The notes below the pieces were generated by a model. It searched no databases, was not told where the DNA came from, and saw only the letters and a program-made list of their open reading frames with translations. The translations under genes were made by a program, and so were the position numbers. Shown here one piece after another: positions 24,765 to 33,902 of a DNA stretch of 64,000 bases (position 1 is its first letter; every line of letters begins with the position of its first letter). The stretch lies in the NCBI GenBank assembly GCA_002295635.1, contig DBHK01000005.1, positions 34,396-98,395 of the forward strand, in the 5' to 3' direction. The DNA is from UBA830 sp002295635. Lineage in GTDB: Bacteria > Pseudomonadota > Alphaproteobacteria > MPNO01 > UBA830.

Positions 24765-25033
24765 ATCATCAAACACGATCCGGTTTATGGTTATGTGTTG
24801 AAGATGCTGCCCGATAGGTCGGTCAAGCTATTTGGAAAGAAGTCCAGGCTGTGAAGACAAGGGTGGATTTGCCCTCGGCAAGGTATGATAAATAACGTTG
24901 TCCGAAGTATTTTTTAAAATCTTATCGGTAGATGGGTGCGGATCTATGTTTGGGTTTATTTCGGCCCAGATTGTCGATTGCATTGCCACATGGCAAGATC
25001 ATTGGAAAACAAAACAGTTAATGGGGAGGGACG

Positions 25034-26149
25034 ATGGCAGAGAGAGCGAAAGTCGCTGTACTCACGGATCCAAGGAAATTTGAGTATCGGGAGGTTGATC
25101 TTCCCGAGATCGGGCCTGATGAGGGTATCCTGCGGGTTGAAGCCGCAGGATTGTGTGGTACTGACTGGGAACAATATCTCGGTCATCTCGACAACACTCC
25201 GTGGTCGGTCCGACCGATTATTCCCGGCCATGAAATTTTAGGCTGGATAGAGAAGATTGGTCCTAATGCCGCAAAAAAGTGGGCTGTAAAGGAAGGTGAC
25301 CGTGTCACTGTTGAGGCTTCAATCCCGTGTGGTCAGTGTTTTCAGTGCCAAGTTGGACGGCCGGTGCTATGTAAAGATGGCATGGGATATGGCCTGCGGA
25401 TGGGTTTTAATACCCCACCTCACCTTTGGGGTGGATATGCGACACATATGTACCTGCACCCGGGTGCGACGCTGCATCAGGCACCAACAGATGTTCCAAC
25501 CGATATCATGAGCCTATTTAATCCAATGTCGAACGCTGTTCGCTGGGCGGTTGAGCGACCTGAGACGAGTATTGGTGACACTATCGTAATCGAGGGGCCT
25601 GGGCAGCGTGGACTGCTCGCTGTGGTAGCCGCACGAGAGGCTGGCGCTGGCAAAGTCATAGTAACTGGGACGAACGCTGATACGCTTCGCTTATCCTTGG
25701 CGCATGAGCTGGGAGCCGATGAGACAATAGTTGTTGATGATGGTGATCCAGTGGAGCAGGTGATTGACGCGTTGGATGGAAACCTTGCAGACATCGTAGT
25801 CGACGTATCGGCATTTTCTACCGAGCCTATTACCCAAGCGCTTGAAATGGTGCGCCCTGGTGGCAAGGTTGTCATTGCTGGGCTAAAGAGTTTTAAGCCG
25901 ATTCCTAACTTTGTCTCCGACAAGTTGATTACAAAGGAAATCTCAATGCTCGGTGTACTTTCGTCAACATGGTCTTCCGTTGAAAAGTCGATTGATATAA
26001 TCCGGCGCCGGGGAGATACACTTGCGAAGCTGTGCACGCATCGCTATCCGGTTGATAAGGCAGAAACCGCTGTAAAGGTCTTGGGCCGGGAAATCGTTGA
26101 TGGAACGGAGGCTGTGCATGTCCATATTGATGCAGCCGCGACAATTTGA
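25034..26149 (+). CDS. Zinc-binding alcohol dehydrogenase family protein
   Basis: A 371-residue zinc-dependent MDR dehydrogenase. The catalytic zinc region has AAGLCGTDWEQYLGH and PGHEILGWIEKIG. The structural zinc site is the four-cysteine cluster IPCGQCFQCQVGRPVLC near residue 100. The Rossmann motif is atypical, IEGPGQRGLLAVVAAREAG. A GGGGAGGG site precedes the start. It stands alone, and neither the alcohol substrate nor a pathway can be assigned. Confidence 0.85.
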   Translation: MAERAKVAVLTDPRKFEYREVDLPEIGPDEGILRVEAAGLCGTDWEQYLGHLDNTPWSVRPIIPGHEILGWIEKIGPNAAKKWAVKEGDRVTVEASIPCGQCFQCQVGRPVLCKDGMGYGLRMGFNTPPHLWGGYATHMYLHPGATLHQAPTDVPTDIMSLFNPMSNAVRWAVERPETSIGDTIVIEGPGQRGLLAVVAAREAGAGKVIVTGTNADTLRLSLAHELGADETIVVDDGDPVEQVIDALDGNLADIVVDVSAFSTEPITQALEMVRPGGKVVIAGLKSFKPIPNFVSDKLITKEISMLGVLSSTWSSVEKSIDIIRRRGDTLAKLCTHRYPVDKAETAVKVLGREIVDGTEAVHVHIDAAATI

Positions 26150-26379
26150 TTGGGTCCAAATTTATGGTTCTTGGATGGTCGGTATTTGTAGTAGCGGGAC
26201 TTTTCCCGATTTCAAAATCTTCGAGGTAGATTGTGGCGAGCTACGCATCGCGAAATCGGTACCTGATACGGCCGATCTATCTAGCAGTGCGGCTACAAAA
26301 CTGATCGGGTACCAAATCCCGTTGAAAAAAAAGGTCAACGAATATTCAGTATTAGATTGTTATTCTTGGTGGGATGAAT

Positions 26380-26727
26380 TTAGGTTGCGCATTCGATGCA
26401 CCGGGCAACAGCTGGGTTTAACTCAATCCGTTTCGCAGGAATCTTATCGCCGCATTCTACACAATAGCCATATTTACCTATTTCCATTTGGCGCAAAGCG
26501 GAGTCAATCTGCGCTATTTCGATCCGGCGGCGGTCGTTGGTTGCGCTGGCCATCGCCTGGACCTGCAGCGCATCCATGCGTGACAGTCTGCCTTGAAGCT
26601 GCTGGTCAAGTTGGACAGGGGCTGTGGCGTCTGATGCAGCTGCAACAAGATCTGTCAATTTGTCCCGGCGATTATTTAGCAAATCGCGAAATCTGTGTTC
26701 ATCTATTTTACTAATGTGTTTCGTCAT
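26380..26727 (-). CDS. DksA/TraR family C4 zinc-finger protein
   Basis: A 115-residue small DksA-like protein. The first 75 residues are helical and charged, without the full coiled-coil length of classical DksA (151 residues). The C-terminus has the C4 zinc finger, CVECGDKI and RCIEC. Proteins of this type bind the secondary channel of RNA polymerase. The conserved IGKYGYCVECGDKIP segment is diagnostic. Whether it responds to ppGpp cannot be told. Confidence 0.88.
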   Translation of the reverse strand: MTKHISKIDEHRFRDLLNNRRDKLTDLVAAASDATAPVQLDQQLQGRLSRMDALQVQAMASATNDRRRIEIAQIDSALRQMEIGKYGYCVECGDKIPAKRIELNPAVARCIECAT

Positions 26728-27100
26728 AGGGCTGAGTGTATTCCCGAGGTCGAAATTCCGCTACTAAGCTGTGGTGGCTGGAGGTTGACCAGTCCTCCGC
26801 CAATGGAGTGCCTGTAGGACGGCAGAAGCCGACCCTAAAGCGGTCTAATTTGCAAAAGCGTTGTCGTAGGGATTGGTTCAAAATTCCGATCTTGTAGAAC
26901 TGGTACAGCGGAATTAGCTCCTGATTTTCTATCATTCCAGCGTAACATTTTTATCTGCTGACCCAATTTATTTGGCCTATCAGGTGCGCGTTACACCGCA
27001 GCTGGCGCCAACCGTGAAGAATATGTTGCTGAACTCCAAAGTCCGTGGTGAATTCAACGGCATCAAAAGGTTAAATAAATAGTAGTGCGATAGAGTGTGG
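26728..27100. other. Intergenic stretch between the DksA-like gene and gcrA, no gene seen
   Basis: These 373 bases lie downstream of gcrA and upstream of the DksA-like gene, both on the minus strand. I see no credible reading frame, tRNA fold or strong terminator. The promoter of the DksA-like gene should be here. Confidence 0.5.
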
Positions 27101-27478
27101 TTAGGCTGCGACAGTAGACCGCCGGCGGAGCAAATAGTGAGCGGTACAATGCTCGGCACAATAATGGCGGCCAGGTTGAACAGTCTTGCCGCATATATGA
27201 AGGCCGTATTTACCGGGTTCGTCTATGGGCCAGCGGCACATCCAAGATTCGACGTCCGCCGAAGGATGATGGAAGATAGGCTCTTCAAAGATGACAGGCT
27301 CTGGCTCCGGCTCATTTTTGGGAACTTCAGTGCCGCGTTGAAGATTTAATCGGTGCGCCTTACCGATCACCGCATTCCGCGTTACGCCACCACCCAACTT
27401 CTCCGCGATCTGTCGCGCTGACAAGCCCTCTGCCCACAATCGCGTGAGAGTTTCGACCCGTTCAGGACTCCACTGCAT
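27101..27478 (-). CDS. gcrA: GcrA cell cycle regulator
   Basis: GcrA is an alphaproteobacterial regulator that binds sigma70-RNA polymerase and prefers promoters carrying GANTC sites methylated by CcrM. The N-terminus has WSPERVETLTRLWAEGLSA and the helix-turn-helix IAEKLGGGVTRNAVIGKAHR. The C-terminal domain has CRWPIDEPG, ICGKTV and YCAEHC. The start is ATG 27478, with AGGAGGAAG seven bases upstream. At 125 residues it is shorter than the Caulobacter protein (about 170); the loss is in the central linker. It is a strong taxonomic marker. Confidence 0.93.
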   Translation of the reverse strand: MQWSPERVETLTRLWAEGLSARQIAEKLGGGVTRNAVIGKAHRLNLQRGTEVPKNEPEPEPVIFEEPIFHHPSADVESWMCRWPIDEPGKYGLHICGKTVQPGRHYCAEHCTAHYLLRRRSTVAA

Positions 27479-27781
27479 CAAACTTCCTCCTCGTACCTCA
27501 CTTCATTTGTCAGCCTTTCACTGCAAGCGCAATATGCAGTGCCAAGCCGACACACTGATACTACATATTGGCTACAGCCATGGGCAACCCGAATCTGCCG
27601 AAAGCTACGAGATTCCTGTGGAAAGCTCATATTGGGGAAAACTTTGCGTAAACCACTGTTTTTGAACTGTAATAAAGTTGAGCCACGAAAGATCGTCCTG
27701 TGGATGGCCGAGATACCCCCAGTTTCCGAAATGTTTTGGGGGTAAATCGTCCTCTCCACTATGGTCGGAAAACACCCTGAT
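27479..27781. promoter_or_regulatory. gcrA promoter region with two GANTC sites
   Basis: This 303-base gap carries GAATC at 27591-27595 and GATTC at 27611-27615, spaced 20 bases apart and 113 to 133 bases upstream of the gcrA start. GANTC is the CcrM methylation target that GcrA responds to, so feedback on gcrA is conceivable. It also holds the long inverted repeat at 27714-27744. No reading frame here is credible. Confidence 0.4.
27714..27744. repeat. Perfect 8-bp inverted repeat beyond the small VOC gene
   Basis: TACCCCCA (27714-27721) and TGGGGGTA (27737-27744) flank a 15-base loop. It lies 38 bases past the stop of the minus-strand VOC gene. A run of T is missing, so it may be a factor-dependent terminator or a protein-binding site. 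Confidence 0.5.
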
Positions 27782-28177
27782 CTAGGCGATACCTTTCTTG
27801 TAACTGGTAAGATTGATTATCTCGAGAACGTTTCCATCCGGGTCGTGAAAATAAGCCCGTGGGCCGTTCACCGCACCACCTTGACGGTCTTCTTCAAAAA
27901 AGACCTCAATACCATTTGACTTCAGCAGCATTTTTGCGGCTTCGTAATCATCTGGGTCGACGATAAATGCATGATGGACATCGTGGTCGTCCGGGTCGAT
28001 CTTCGCAGATGATTTAGCGAGGATGATACAGTCGCCGCCACAATCAAGAAAGACCATTCCGCGCTCATGATTCACCTGGATTGGAGTCATCCCCAAATTG
28101 TCCATATAAAATGCCATACTTCGAACGGTATCCGTAACAGGAAGAGTGAAGTGGGCGACCCCCCTCGTTTTTATCAT
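27782..28177 (-). CDS. Small VOC (glyoxalase/bleomycin-resistance) family protein
   Basis: A 131-residue single-module VOC protein with HFTLPVTDTVRSMAFYMDNLGM at the N-terminus (cited in part as TLPVTD) and the closing YFHDPDGNVLEIINL with a metal-ligand glutamate. GAGGAG precedes the ATG on the minus strand. It is divergent from the FAD oxidoreductase. The reaction is unknown; members include dioxygenases, lyases and resistance proteins. Confidence 0.82.
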   Translation of the reverse strand: MIKTRGVAHFTLPVTDTVRSMAFYMDNLGMTPIQVNHERGMVFLDCGGDCIILAKSSAKIDPDDHDVHHAFIVDPDDYEAAKMLLKSNGIEVFFEEDRQGGAVNGPRAYFHDPDGNVLEIINLTSYKKGIA

Positions 28178-28265
28178 CTGGGCTCCTCTAGTTCGAATTT
28201 GATCAGATTGAACCGTAACCTTATGAAGTTGACAACCTATGGGATAGCCAGATAGGTCAAGCTAT

Positions 28266-29654
28266 ATGAGATACGATGTGGTGATTATAGGCGCTGGGTT
28301 CGCAGGTCTTACGGTGGCCAACCATGTCGCACTAGCGGGCCTTAGGCCGCTTGTTCTTGAGACAGGGACAGGCGAATTTTATCCCTGTAATTCGCGCGTC
28401 TCAACAGGCGCTATTCATCTGGCCTTCCGAAGTCCTGATGAGCCGGCGAGTGAGCTATTCGAGAGCATCCTCTCCGGTACGGACGGGAGTGCGCGTGAGG
28501 ATATCGCTTGGGCACTTGCCGCCAACGCCAAGTCTACCATCGACTGGATGCGTCAGGAGGGATGTGAGTTCATGCAACATCCTCGACGGTCTTGGGGTAT
28601 GCCAATGATGATGCCAGGTAGGGAAATGAGGGCAGGGCTTGATTGGGAAAATAGCGGTCCAAATCTGTTTCTTGGCACGCTTACGGAAAAGCTCCGACAA
28701 CGTGGCGGTGAGCTGCGTCTTGGTACTCGTGTTATCGAGTTGCAAATGGAACATGGAAGTGTATCGGGTGTTATCACGGAGGATGGCCAAGAATTACAAA
28801 CCACTGCCGTCGTGATCGCAGATGGCGGTTTTCAGGCCGACCGGGATCTAATTGGACAATATATCACGAGGGCGCCTAATAAATTACGGCAGAGAAATAC
28901 CGAAACTGGCCGCGGGGATGGACTACGTATGGCAATCAGGGTGGGCGCGGATACCGTTTCTCTGGATAAATTTTACGGTCATGTCCTCAGCCGAGAGGCG
29001 ATGACGGAAGAAAATCTATGGCCCTACCCTCAACTAGATATTGTATGTGCCAAGGGTATAGTTGTGACACCGGATGGATGTCGCTTCGCCGATGAGGGTT
29101 TCGGCGGCATCTACCTCACAAACGAAATAGCCGCTCTCGCAGACCCGCTGTCGGCAACCGCAGTGTTTGATCGTACCGTTTGGGAGGACGCGCGGGAGAC
29201 CGATATAGTCCCGCCTAATCCTTCGTTAACTGAAAATGGTGGAACCCTGCTCGAAGCTGCAAGCTTAAACGAACTGGCCCAAATTTCTGGGATCGACCCA
29301 GATGGGCTTGCAGCGACAGTCTCAGGATATAACGATTTAGTCAGATCCGGAAATAGCTCAGCATTGCTGCCGGCTCGCACGACGCAGATGTATCCAGCCT
29401 ACCCGATTGAGCACTCGCCATTCTTTGCGATTCCGCTATGCGCCGGGATCACGGTCACCTCTGGTGGGCTAGCGGTAGATAAAAATGCCCAGGTTTTGGA
29501 TAAGAACGGCGTGCCTATTGCGGGCCTTTATGCAGCGGGCTCGGCTGTGGGTGGTTTGGAGGGTGGCCCTCGTGCAGGATATGTTGGTGGTCTCATGAAG
29601 GCATTTGGAATTGGACGAATTGCAGGCCGGGCTATAGCCGAGAGCTTGGCGTAG
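28266..29654 (+). CDS. FAD-dependent oxidoreductase (fumarate reductase/tricarballylate dehydrogenase type)
   Basis: A 462-residue flavoprotein of the FAD_binding_2 family. The dinucleotide-binding motif VIIGAGFAGLTVANH is at the N-terminus, and the FAD-closing segment GLYAAGSAVGGLEGGPRAGYVGG is near residue 430. The middle contains a capping domain similar to those of fumarate reductases, 3-ketosteroid dehydrogenases and TcuA. It is divergent from the small VOC gene. The substrate is not determinable. Confidence 0.85.
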   Translation: MRYDVVIIGAGFAGLTVANHVALAGLRPLVLETGTGEFYPCNSRVSTGAIHLAFRSPDEPASELFESILSGTDGSAREDIAWALAANAKSTIDWMRQEGCEFMQHPRRSWGMPMMMPGREMRAGLDWENSGPNLFLGTLTEKLRQRGGELRLGTRVIELQMEHGSVSGVITEDGQELQTTAVVIADGGFQADRDLIGQYITRAPNKLRQRNTETGRGDGLRMAIRVGADTVSLDKFYGHVLSREAMTEENLWPYPQLDIVCAKGIVVTPDGCRFADEGFGGIYLTNEIAALADPLSATAVFDRTVWEDARETDIVPPNPSLTENGGTLLEAASLNELAQISGIDPDGLAATVSGYNDLVRSGNSSALLPARTTQMYPAYPIEHSPFFAIPLCAGITVTSGGLAVDKNAQVLDKNGVPIAGLYAAGSAVGGLEGGPRAGYVGGLMKAFGIGRIAGRAIAESLA

Positions 29655-29995
29655 TCATTCAAGCTCCATGAGGAGAAACCGTTCTAAACAGAGACCAATC
29701 CATGGTGTACCCAACGATTAACGGGCCGATTTCTTTCTACAAAAATTTTGACTACTATCCGTGTGAATATTTCGTTTAAGCTTAATAGCCCGGTTATTGG
29801 TTATTTTTTAGCACTCACACGCTTATGTCGCTTGCTGCGGATAATGCGGGGTCGGTTTGATGTGAATTGTGATTAAGAATTAAATGGGTCAGAAACCAAA
29901 AAAACCTTGCTGATTGAGTGACGCTAGATCAGATATATAATTCGTTGGCGGTAGAGCTTTGTTAAGTATGACAGAATCGCTAATTCGTATGATAC
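29655..29995. other. Intergenic stretch before the glycan locus
   Basis: 341 AT-rich bases with a probable terminator (29784-29809) for the upstream gene and, presumably, the promoter of the glycan operon. No other feature was recognised. Confidence 0.5.
29784..29809 (+). terminator. Probable intrinsic terminator after the FAD oxidoreductase
   Basis: AATAGCC (29784-29790) pairs with GGTTATT (29799-29805) across an 8-base loop, with one G-U pair, and is followed by TTTT. Confidence 0.42.
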
Positions 29996-31525
29996 ATGCC
30001 AAAATCGTGCACAATGATAAATCCATCACATCTGGCGATTTCTGATAGCCGCTCAGGCGGCTTCTTCGTTGTTCAAACAATTATTGTTATCATGACAATC
30101 GGCATTGTTGTTGGTCTGATAACGAACGTCGTTTCGCCCTCAATTGCATGGATAATCTTGGCTATTCTATCTGCAATGCAGATCTTTCACGAGCTAAAGT
30201 GCGACGAACGAGGGTTTCTGCTATCTCCTGTATTTCTATTGGCTGTCGTTACCTTAATAATATTTTCTATCTTACCTAACTTGGTCGTAAACACTTTCGG
30301 AATGTTTAATCAGCTTGAGTTGATTGGTGACAGTTTGCTGGGCCGGCCGGCTCGGCCTGACCAGTCGGCTAGGCCCGATAGCCTCGATTATTTAGGTAGC
30401 CGCGGCGAGTCGCTCATTCTTCTTTTTTGCGCATCAGGGCTGGTAATACATTGTTTTTTGATAACGTTAATTGGTAAAGATAAATCTGAGTCGCGGACTG
30501 CCTATAAAATCACTGATCGGCGACCACTCTTTTTGTATGGAATCTCTACTCTTTTATGTGTGCTTTTTCTGATCCAGACTCAATTCCCGGTTTTTGGACC
30601 ATCAGTTACCTCGACGCTCCAAACGATTTTCAGTCCGATTCAGTCTTTCCTGCTGCTCTTTCTTCTGAATTCTGCAGTTATGCATCGCCACCTCCGGGTC
30701 TTTGTGGTGATGTTGTTGATTGTGGCTGTTACCGGGGTAATGGTGCTCGCAAGTAGCGGTAAAATACCCGCCTTCATGGTCTTGTCAGCGTTTATCTACT
30801 ACATCGTGACCCAAAGGCTCCCATTCCTGCAGATTTTAAAAGTCATTGTCCTGTGCAGTGTGACCCTTCTTCTGTTGATACAAGCTGCTCAGATCGTACG
30901 ATTGCCTCATGCCTCAATCGCTAATCCTGACAAACAGCTGGAATCCCGTTCAGGTACATATAGTCTGCAATCTTATAGCCCTAGGAACGTTCTGCAAAAC
31001 TCGGGCGAGGTTTTAGCTGCAAAACTGGTCTGGCGGCAGATGGAAACCGGATATTGTTTTGATAAGGCCGTTGAAAAACATGGAGACCAAAAACTGGACA
31101 TTTTCAGGCAAACTTTCTGGCTGGAAATTTTGGTGCCCCGCATTATATGGCGAGATAAACCCAATTTCTCTCTCGGCGGAAAGTATAAATCTGACTATTG
31201 CGGGATAAAGGGGGAAAGTGCTCACAGTTCGTCAATCACATTGCTTGGTCAGCCCGTTACTCACGGAGGTATGGCCGGGTTAATAATGCATGGGACACTG
31301 CTTTTGTTGTTCCTAGGGGTTGTTTCGGGTTTTTCATGCTATACGCCCGGACTTTGTCGGATCGCTGTTTTCGCATTGTTGCCTTGGTGGATCGATTTCG
31401 ACCAAGATTTTGCGCTATACATCGGTAATCTCGCTAAGTTCGGATTATTTATGGCACCCTTCATCATTTTTTCTTCTGATCGTGTCATTCGGCGTTCCGG
31501 AAAAACGTTTACGTTTCCGAGGTAG
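29996..31525 (+). CDS. Multispanning membrane protein, probable O-antigen/oligosaccharide polymerase
   Basis: A 509-residue hydrophobic protein with about ten to twelve predicted membrane segments, for example FVVQTIIVIMTIGIVVGLI near residue 25 and VVMLLIVAVTGVMVLAS near residue 245. A large loop around residues 300-400 is hydrophilic and includes EILVPRIIWRDKPNFSLGGK, which is the layout of Wzy-like polymerases. It heads a run of glycosyltransferase genes, the main support for the call. The start is uncertain: ATG 30014 is an alternative and neither has a clear ribosome site. Sequence similarity to named Wzy families was not evident by eye. Confidence 0.6.
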   Translation: MPKSCTMINPSHLAISDSRSGGFFVVQTIIVIMTIGIVVGLITNVVSPSIAWIILAILSAMQIFHELKCDERGFLLSPVFLLAVVTLIIFSILPNLVVNTFGMFNQLELIGDSLLGRPARPDQSARPDSLDYLGSRGESLILLFCASGLVIHCFLITLIGKDKSESRTAYKITDRRPLFLYGISTLLCVLFLIQTQFPVFGPSVTSTLQTIFSPIQSFLLLFLLNSAVMHRHLRVFVVMLLIVAVTGVMVLASSGKIPAFMVLSAFIYYIVTQRLPFLQILKVIVLCSVTLLLLIQAAQIVRLPHASIANPDKQLESRSGTYSLQSYSPRNVLQNSGEVLAAKLVWRQMETGYCFDKAVEKHGDQKLDIFRQTFWLEILVPRIIWRDKPNFSLGGKYKSDYCGIKGESAHSSSITLLGQPVTHGGMAGLIMHGTLLLLFLGVVSGFSCYTPGLCRIAVFALLPWWIDFDQDFALYIGNLAKFGLFMAPFIIFSSDRVIRRSGKTFTFPR

Positions 31526-31530
31526 ACGGA

Positions 31531-32709
31531 ATGTCAAAAACTCCATCTGACGATTTGATACCGGAAAAAGACCTAACGAGGCGTCTACGGATCGTTATTA
31601 ATGGCACACACGCCAAAAGTGGTGGAGGGGTAACATATCTGCGTGCAATACTGCCGGAGTTGGTAAAGCAACAAGGAATTGAACTGCATTTATTTTTGCA
31701 TCGAGATCAGGTGGAACATTTCTATCCGATCTGCGAGGGTGTTAGACTCCAACTCTTTGATCACAAACTCGGGTTTTGGCCTACATTGTGGTGGGAACAG
31801 GTTTCGCTGCCGGTTCTTACATGGGCAATGGGGGCGGATGTGGTTTTCTCGCCGGCTAATTTTGGCCCAATTTTTGCTCGGAACCATGTCATTATGCTCC
31901 GGAACGCTACGTCTGTGATCCGACTAACTACTACATTAAGACCTATGGGGTATTGGCTTGTACTATCGGCGGCGACGCTTATATCGCTGCTGTTCGCTCG
32001 ACGAGCAATTGCGGTTTCCGAATATGCGGCCCGAGTATTAACGTTTGGACTGCGGCGCCTATTTAATCGTAAGCTCAACGTCGTTTATCACGGTACAACA
32101 AAACCATTGAGAGAGCGCGAAAGTAATCGGTCTCCGGGAAGTGCATTACTAGCTGTATCCGATATTTATGTTCAAAAGAACTATCATTCATTGATCGAGG
32201 CATTTGGAAAACTACATCAGCGATACCCAGAGCTTACTCTGACAATCGCAGGTCGTGAAATAGACAGTAGCTATTCTGATCAAGTAAGAAGGTTGGCCGC
32301 ATCGCTCGGGGTCGACGACGCGGTACATTTTGTTGGGCACCTTGATACCGAAGCGTTGAGAGACCTTTATCAAGAATGCCATATATTCGTTTTTCCATCG
32401 ACTATTGAAACATTTGGTAATCCTTTGCTCGAGGCGATGTCGATTGGTGCTCCTATTGCTTGTTCTGACACCGCGGCTATGCCCGAAGTGATCGGAGATG
32501 CTGGTCTCACGTTCGATCCCTACGATATCTCGGATATTGTCTATACGATCGAGAGACTGGTGAAAAATCCATCATTAAGGGAAGAACTAGGTAAAAAAGC
32601 GTCTTATCGGGCTAAGAGTTTTTCTTTGGACACTACTGCCAAGTTCACGATTGATGTTTTGCGAAATGCCGGTTTTGTAGGGAGTAAATATGTCCGTAAG
32701 CCGCGATGA
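31531..32709 (+). CDS. GT4-family glycosyltransferase
   Basis: A 392-residue GT-B fold glycosyltransferase. The N-terminal domain shows the acceptor-side glycine-rich loop NGTHAKSGGGVTYLRA. The C-terminal nucleotide-sugar domain has VFPSTIETFGNPLLEAMSIG, with the E-x7-E pair, and ALLAVSDIYVQKNYHSLIEA, where a donor-binding segment usually lies. It shares four bases (ATGA) with the next gene and begins five bases after the membrane protein. It resembles the gene at 36084 in layout. Donor and acceptor sugars are unknown. Confidence 0.88.
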   Translation: MSKTPSDDLIPEKDLTRRLRIVINGTHAKSGGGVTYLRAILPELVKQQGIELHLFLHRDQVEHFYPICEGVRLQLFDHKLGFWPTLWWEQVSLPVLTWAMGADVVFSPANFGPIFARNHVIMLRNATSVIRLTTTLRPMGYWLVLSAATLISLLFARRAIAVSEYAARVLTFGLRRLFNRKLNVVYHGTTKPLRERESNRSPGSALLAVSDIYVQKNYHSLIEAFGKLHQRYPELTLTIAGREIDSSYSDQVRRLAASLGVDDAVHFVGHLDTEALRDLYQECHIFVFPSTIETFGNPLLEAMSIGAPIACSDTAAMPEVIGDAGLTFDPYDISDIVYTIERLVKNPSLREELGKKASYRAKSFSLDTTAKFTIDVLRNAGFVGSKYVRKPR

Positions 32710-33902
32710 GTAGATCGGTCTTATTAACGACGTTACCGCCCCATCAAGGGGGAGTGCCTACGATGACGGAGGCGTTGGCGCGTTTTCTGATGCGTCAGGG
32801 ATGTGATGTGACAATCGCGTACTACGCCACTCTGACCGACGATCCGGATTTAGTTGTACCTAGCTGGGAGCTCCTTTCAGGGAAAAAACCAGACATCCAC
32901 AGAGGTTTGTGCTTTAAAGATATTCCCAGCGTTACTGTGGGTTGCCGCTTTCCCGAATTGGAATTCCCATATTATTGGGCCACGGACAGATGGAAGAAGC
33001 TCATTGGCGCCTATGATCGCCACATTGCGGTTGGTGGGACGGTTCTCGTAGCAAATACCCTTGTGGTTTCTGGCGTACCCCATTTTGTCTGGTGTGCGAG
33101 TGCGATGCTTGATGATAGGATAGACCGGCGAGCACGAATGCCTGCCGCGCGGCGTGTCTTCGACAGCGTCGTGGTTGGTTCGGTTCAGAGAGCTATGGAA
33201 AAGAGAGTGCTCCGGGGCTGTGGCCTGTTCTTGGCGATTAGCCGCTACACACGGGCTTCACTTGTAACTGCTGGTGTGAGACCAGAGATGGTCGAGCACG
33301 TACCAATGCCGGTGAACCTCAAAGACTATATCCCGTCGACTTCGTCGCCGCCCACGGCGCAGATAGGTTTTGCCGGGCGGATCGATGATCCCCGAAAAAA
33401 TATCGGTTTGATGTTGCGTTCCGTTGCGGTTCTTGCGAGACGGAGTATCCCCGTTAGGTTGAAACTTACGGGTGACCCCTCGACTGCTTTGAACGAATTA
33501 GCTTCGACGCTTAATATTGCTGATCGAATCGAGTGGACGGGTTGGCTGGATCCCCAAAGTCTATCGCATTTTTATCGTTCGCTAGACGTTTTTGTTTTTT
33601 CGTCAGGCCAGGAGGGGCTTGGAATCTCCGGTATTCAGGCCATGGCTTGCGGGGTGCCTGTGGTTTCCACACGGTGTGGTGGGCCAGAGGACTATGTTAT
33701 TGATGGCGTGACCGGAAAACTCACTGGGCATACACCAGGAGAGTTGGCGGATGGCATTGGATGGATAATCTCAGACCGGGAACGTCGAAATGATCTTGCG
33801 TTAAAGTCCCGGGCGTTGGTTGAAAAAGACTACAGTCAGTCTGCGTTCGAAGAAAATATCGCGAGGGCGTGGGAGAAGACATGGGGCGAAGCTCTAGGGT
33901 GA
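32706..33902 (+). CDS. GT4-family glycosyltransferase with variant E-x7-Q motif
   Basis: A 398-residue GT-B protein. TLPPHQGGVPTMTEALARFL is the N-terminal glycine-rich loop, and IGFAGRIDDPRKNIGLML opens the donor domain near residue 220. The usual E-x7-E pair reads QEGLGISGIQAMACG, with glutamine in the second position, which could alter retaining chemistry or donor contacts. ATGA overlap upstream and GTGA overlap downstream. Confidence 0.85.
   Translation: MSRSVLLTTLPPHQGGVPTMTEALARFLMRQGCDVTIAYYATLTDDPDLVVPSWELLSGKKPDIHRGLCFKDIPSVTVGCRFPELEFPYYWATDRWKKLIGAYDRHIAVGGTVLVANTLVVSGVPHFVWCASAMLDDRIDRRARMPAARRVFDSVVVGSVQRAMEKRVLRGCGLFLAISRYTRASLVTAGVRPEMVEHVPMPVNLKDYIPSTSSPPTAQIGFAGRIDDPRKNIGLMLRSVAVLARRSIPVRLKLTGDPSTALNELASTLNIADRIEWTGWLDPQSLSHFYRSLDVFVFSSGQEGLGISGIQAMACGVPVVSTRCGGPEDYVIDGVTGKLTGHTPGELADGIGWIISDRERRNDLALKSRALVEKDYSQSAFEENIARAWEKTWGEALG

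Noticed and set aside
26330..26360. GTTGA...TCAAC repeat around an A8 run as a terminator
   Set aside because: The homopolymer lies in the loop rather than after the stem, so it is not a normal intrinsic terminator.
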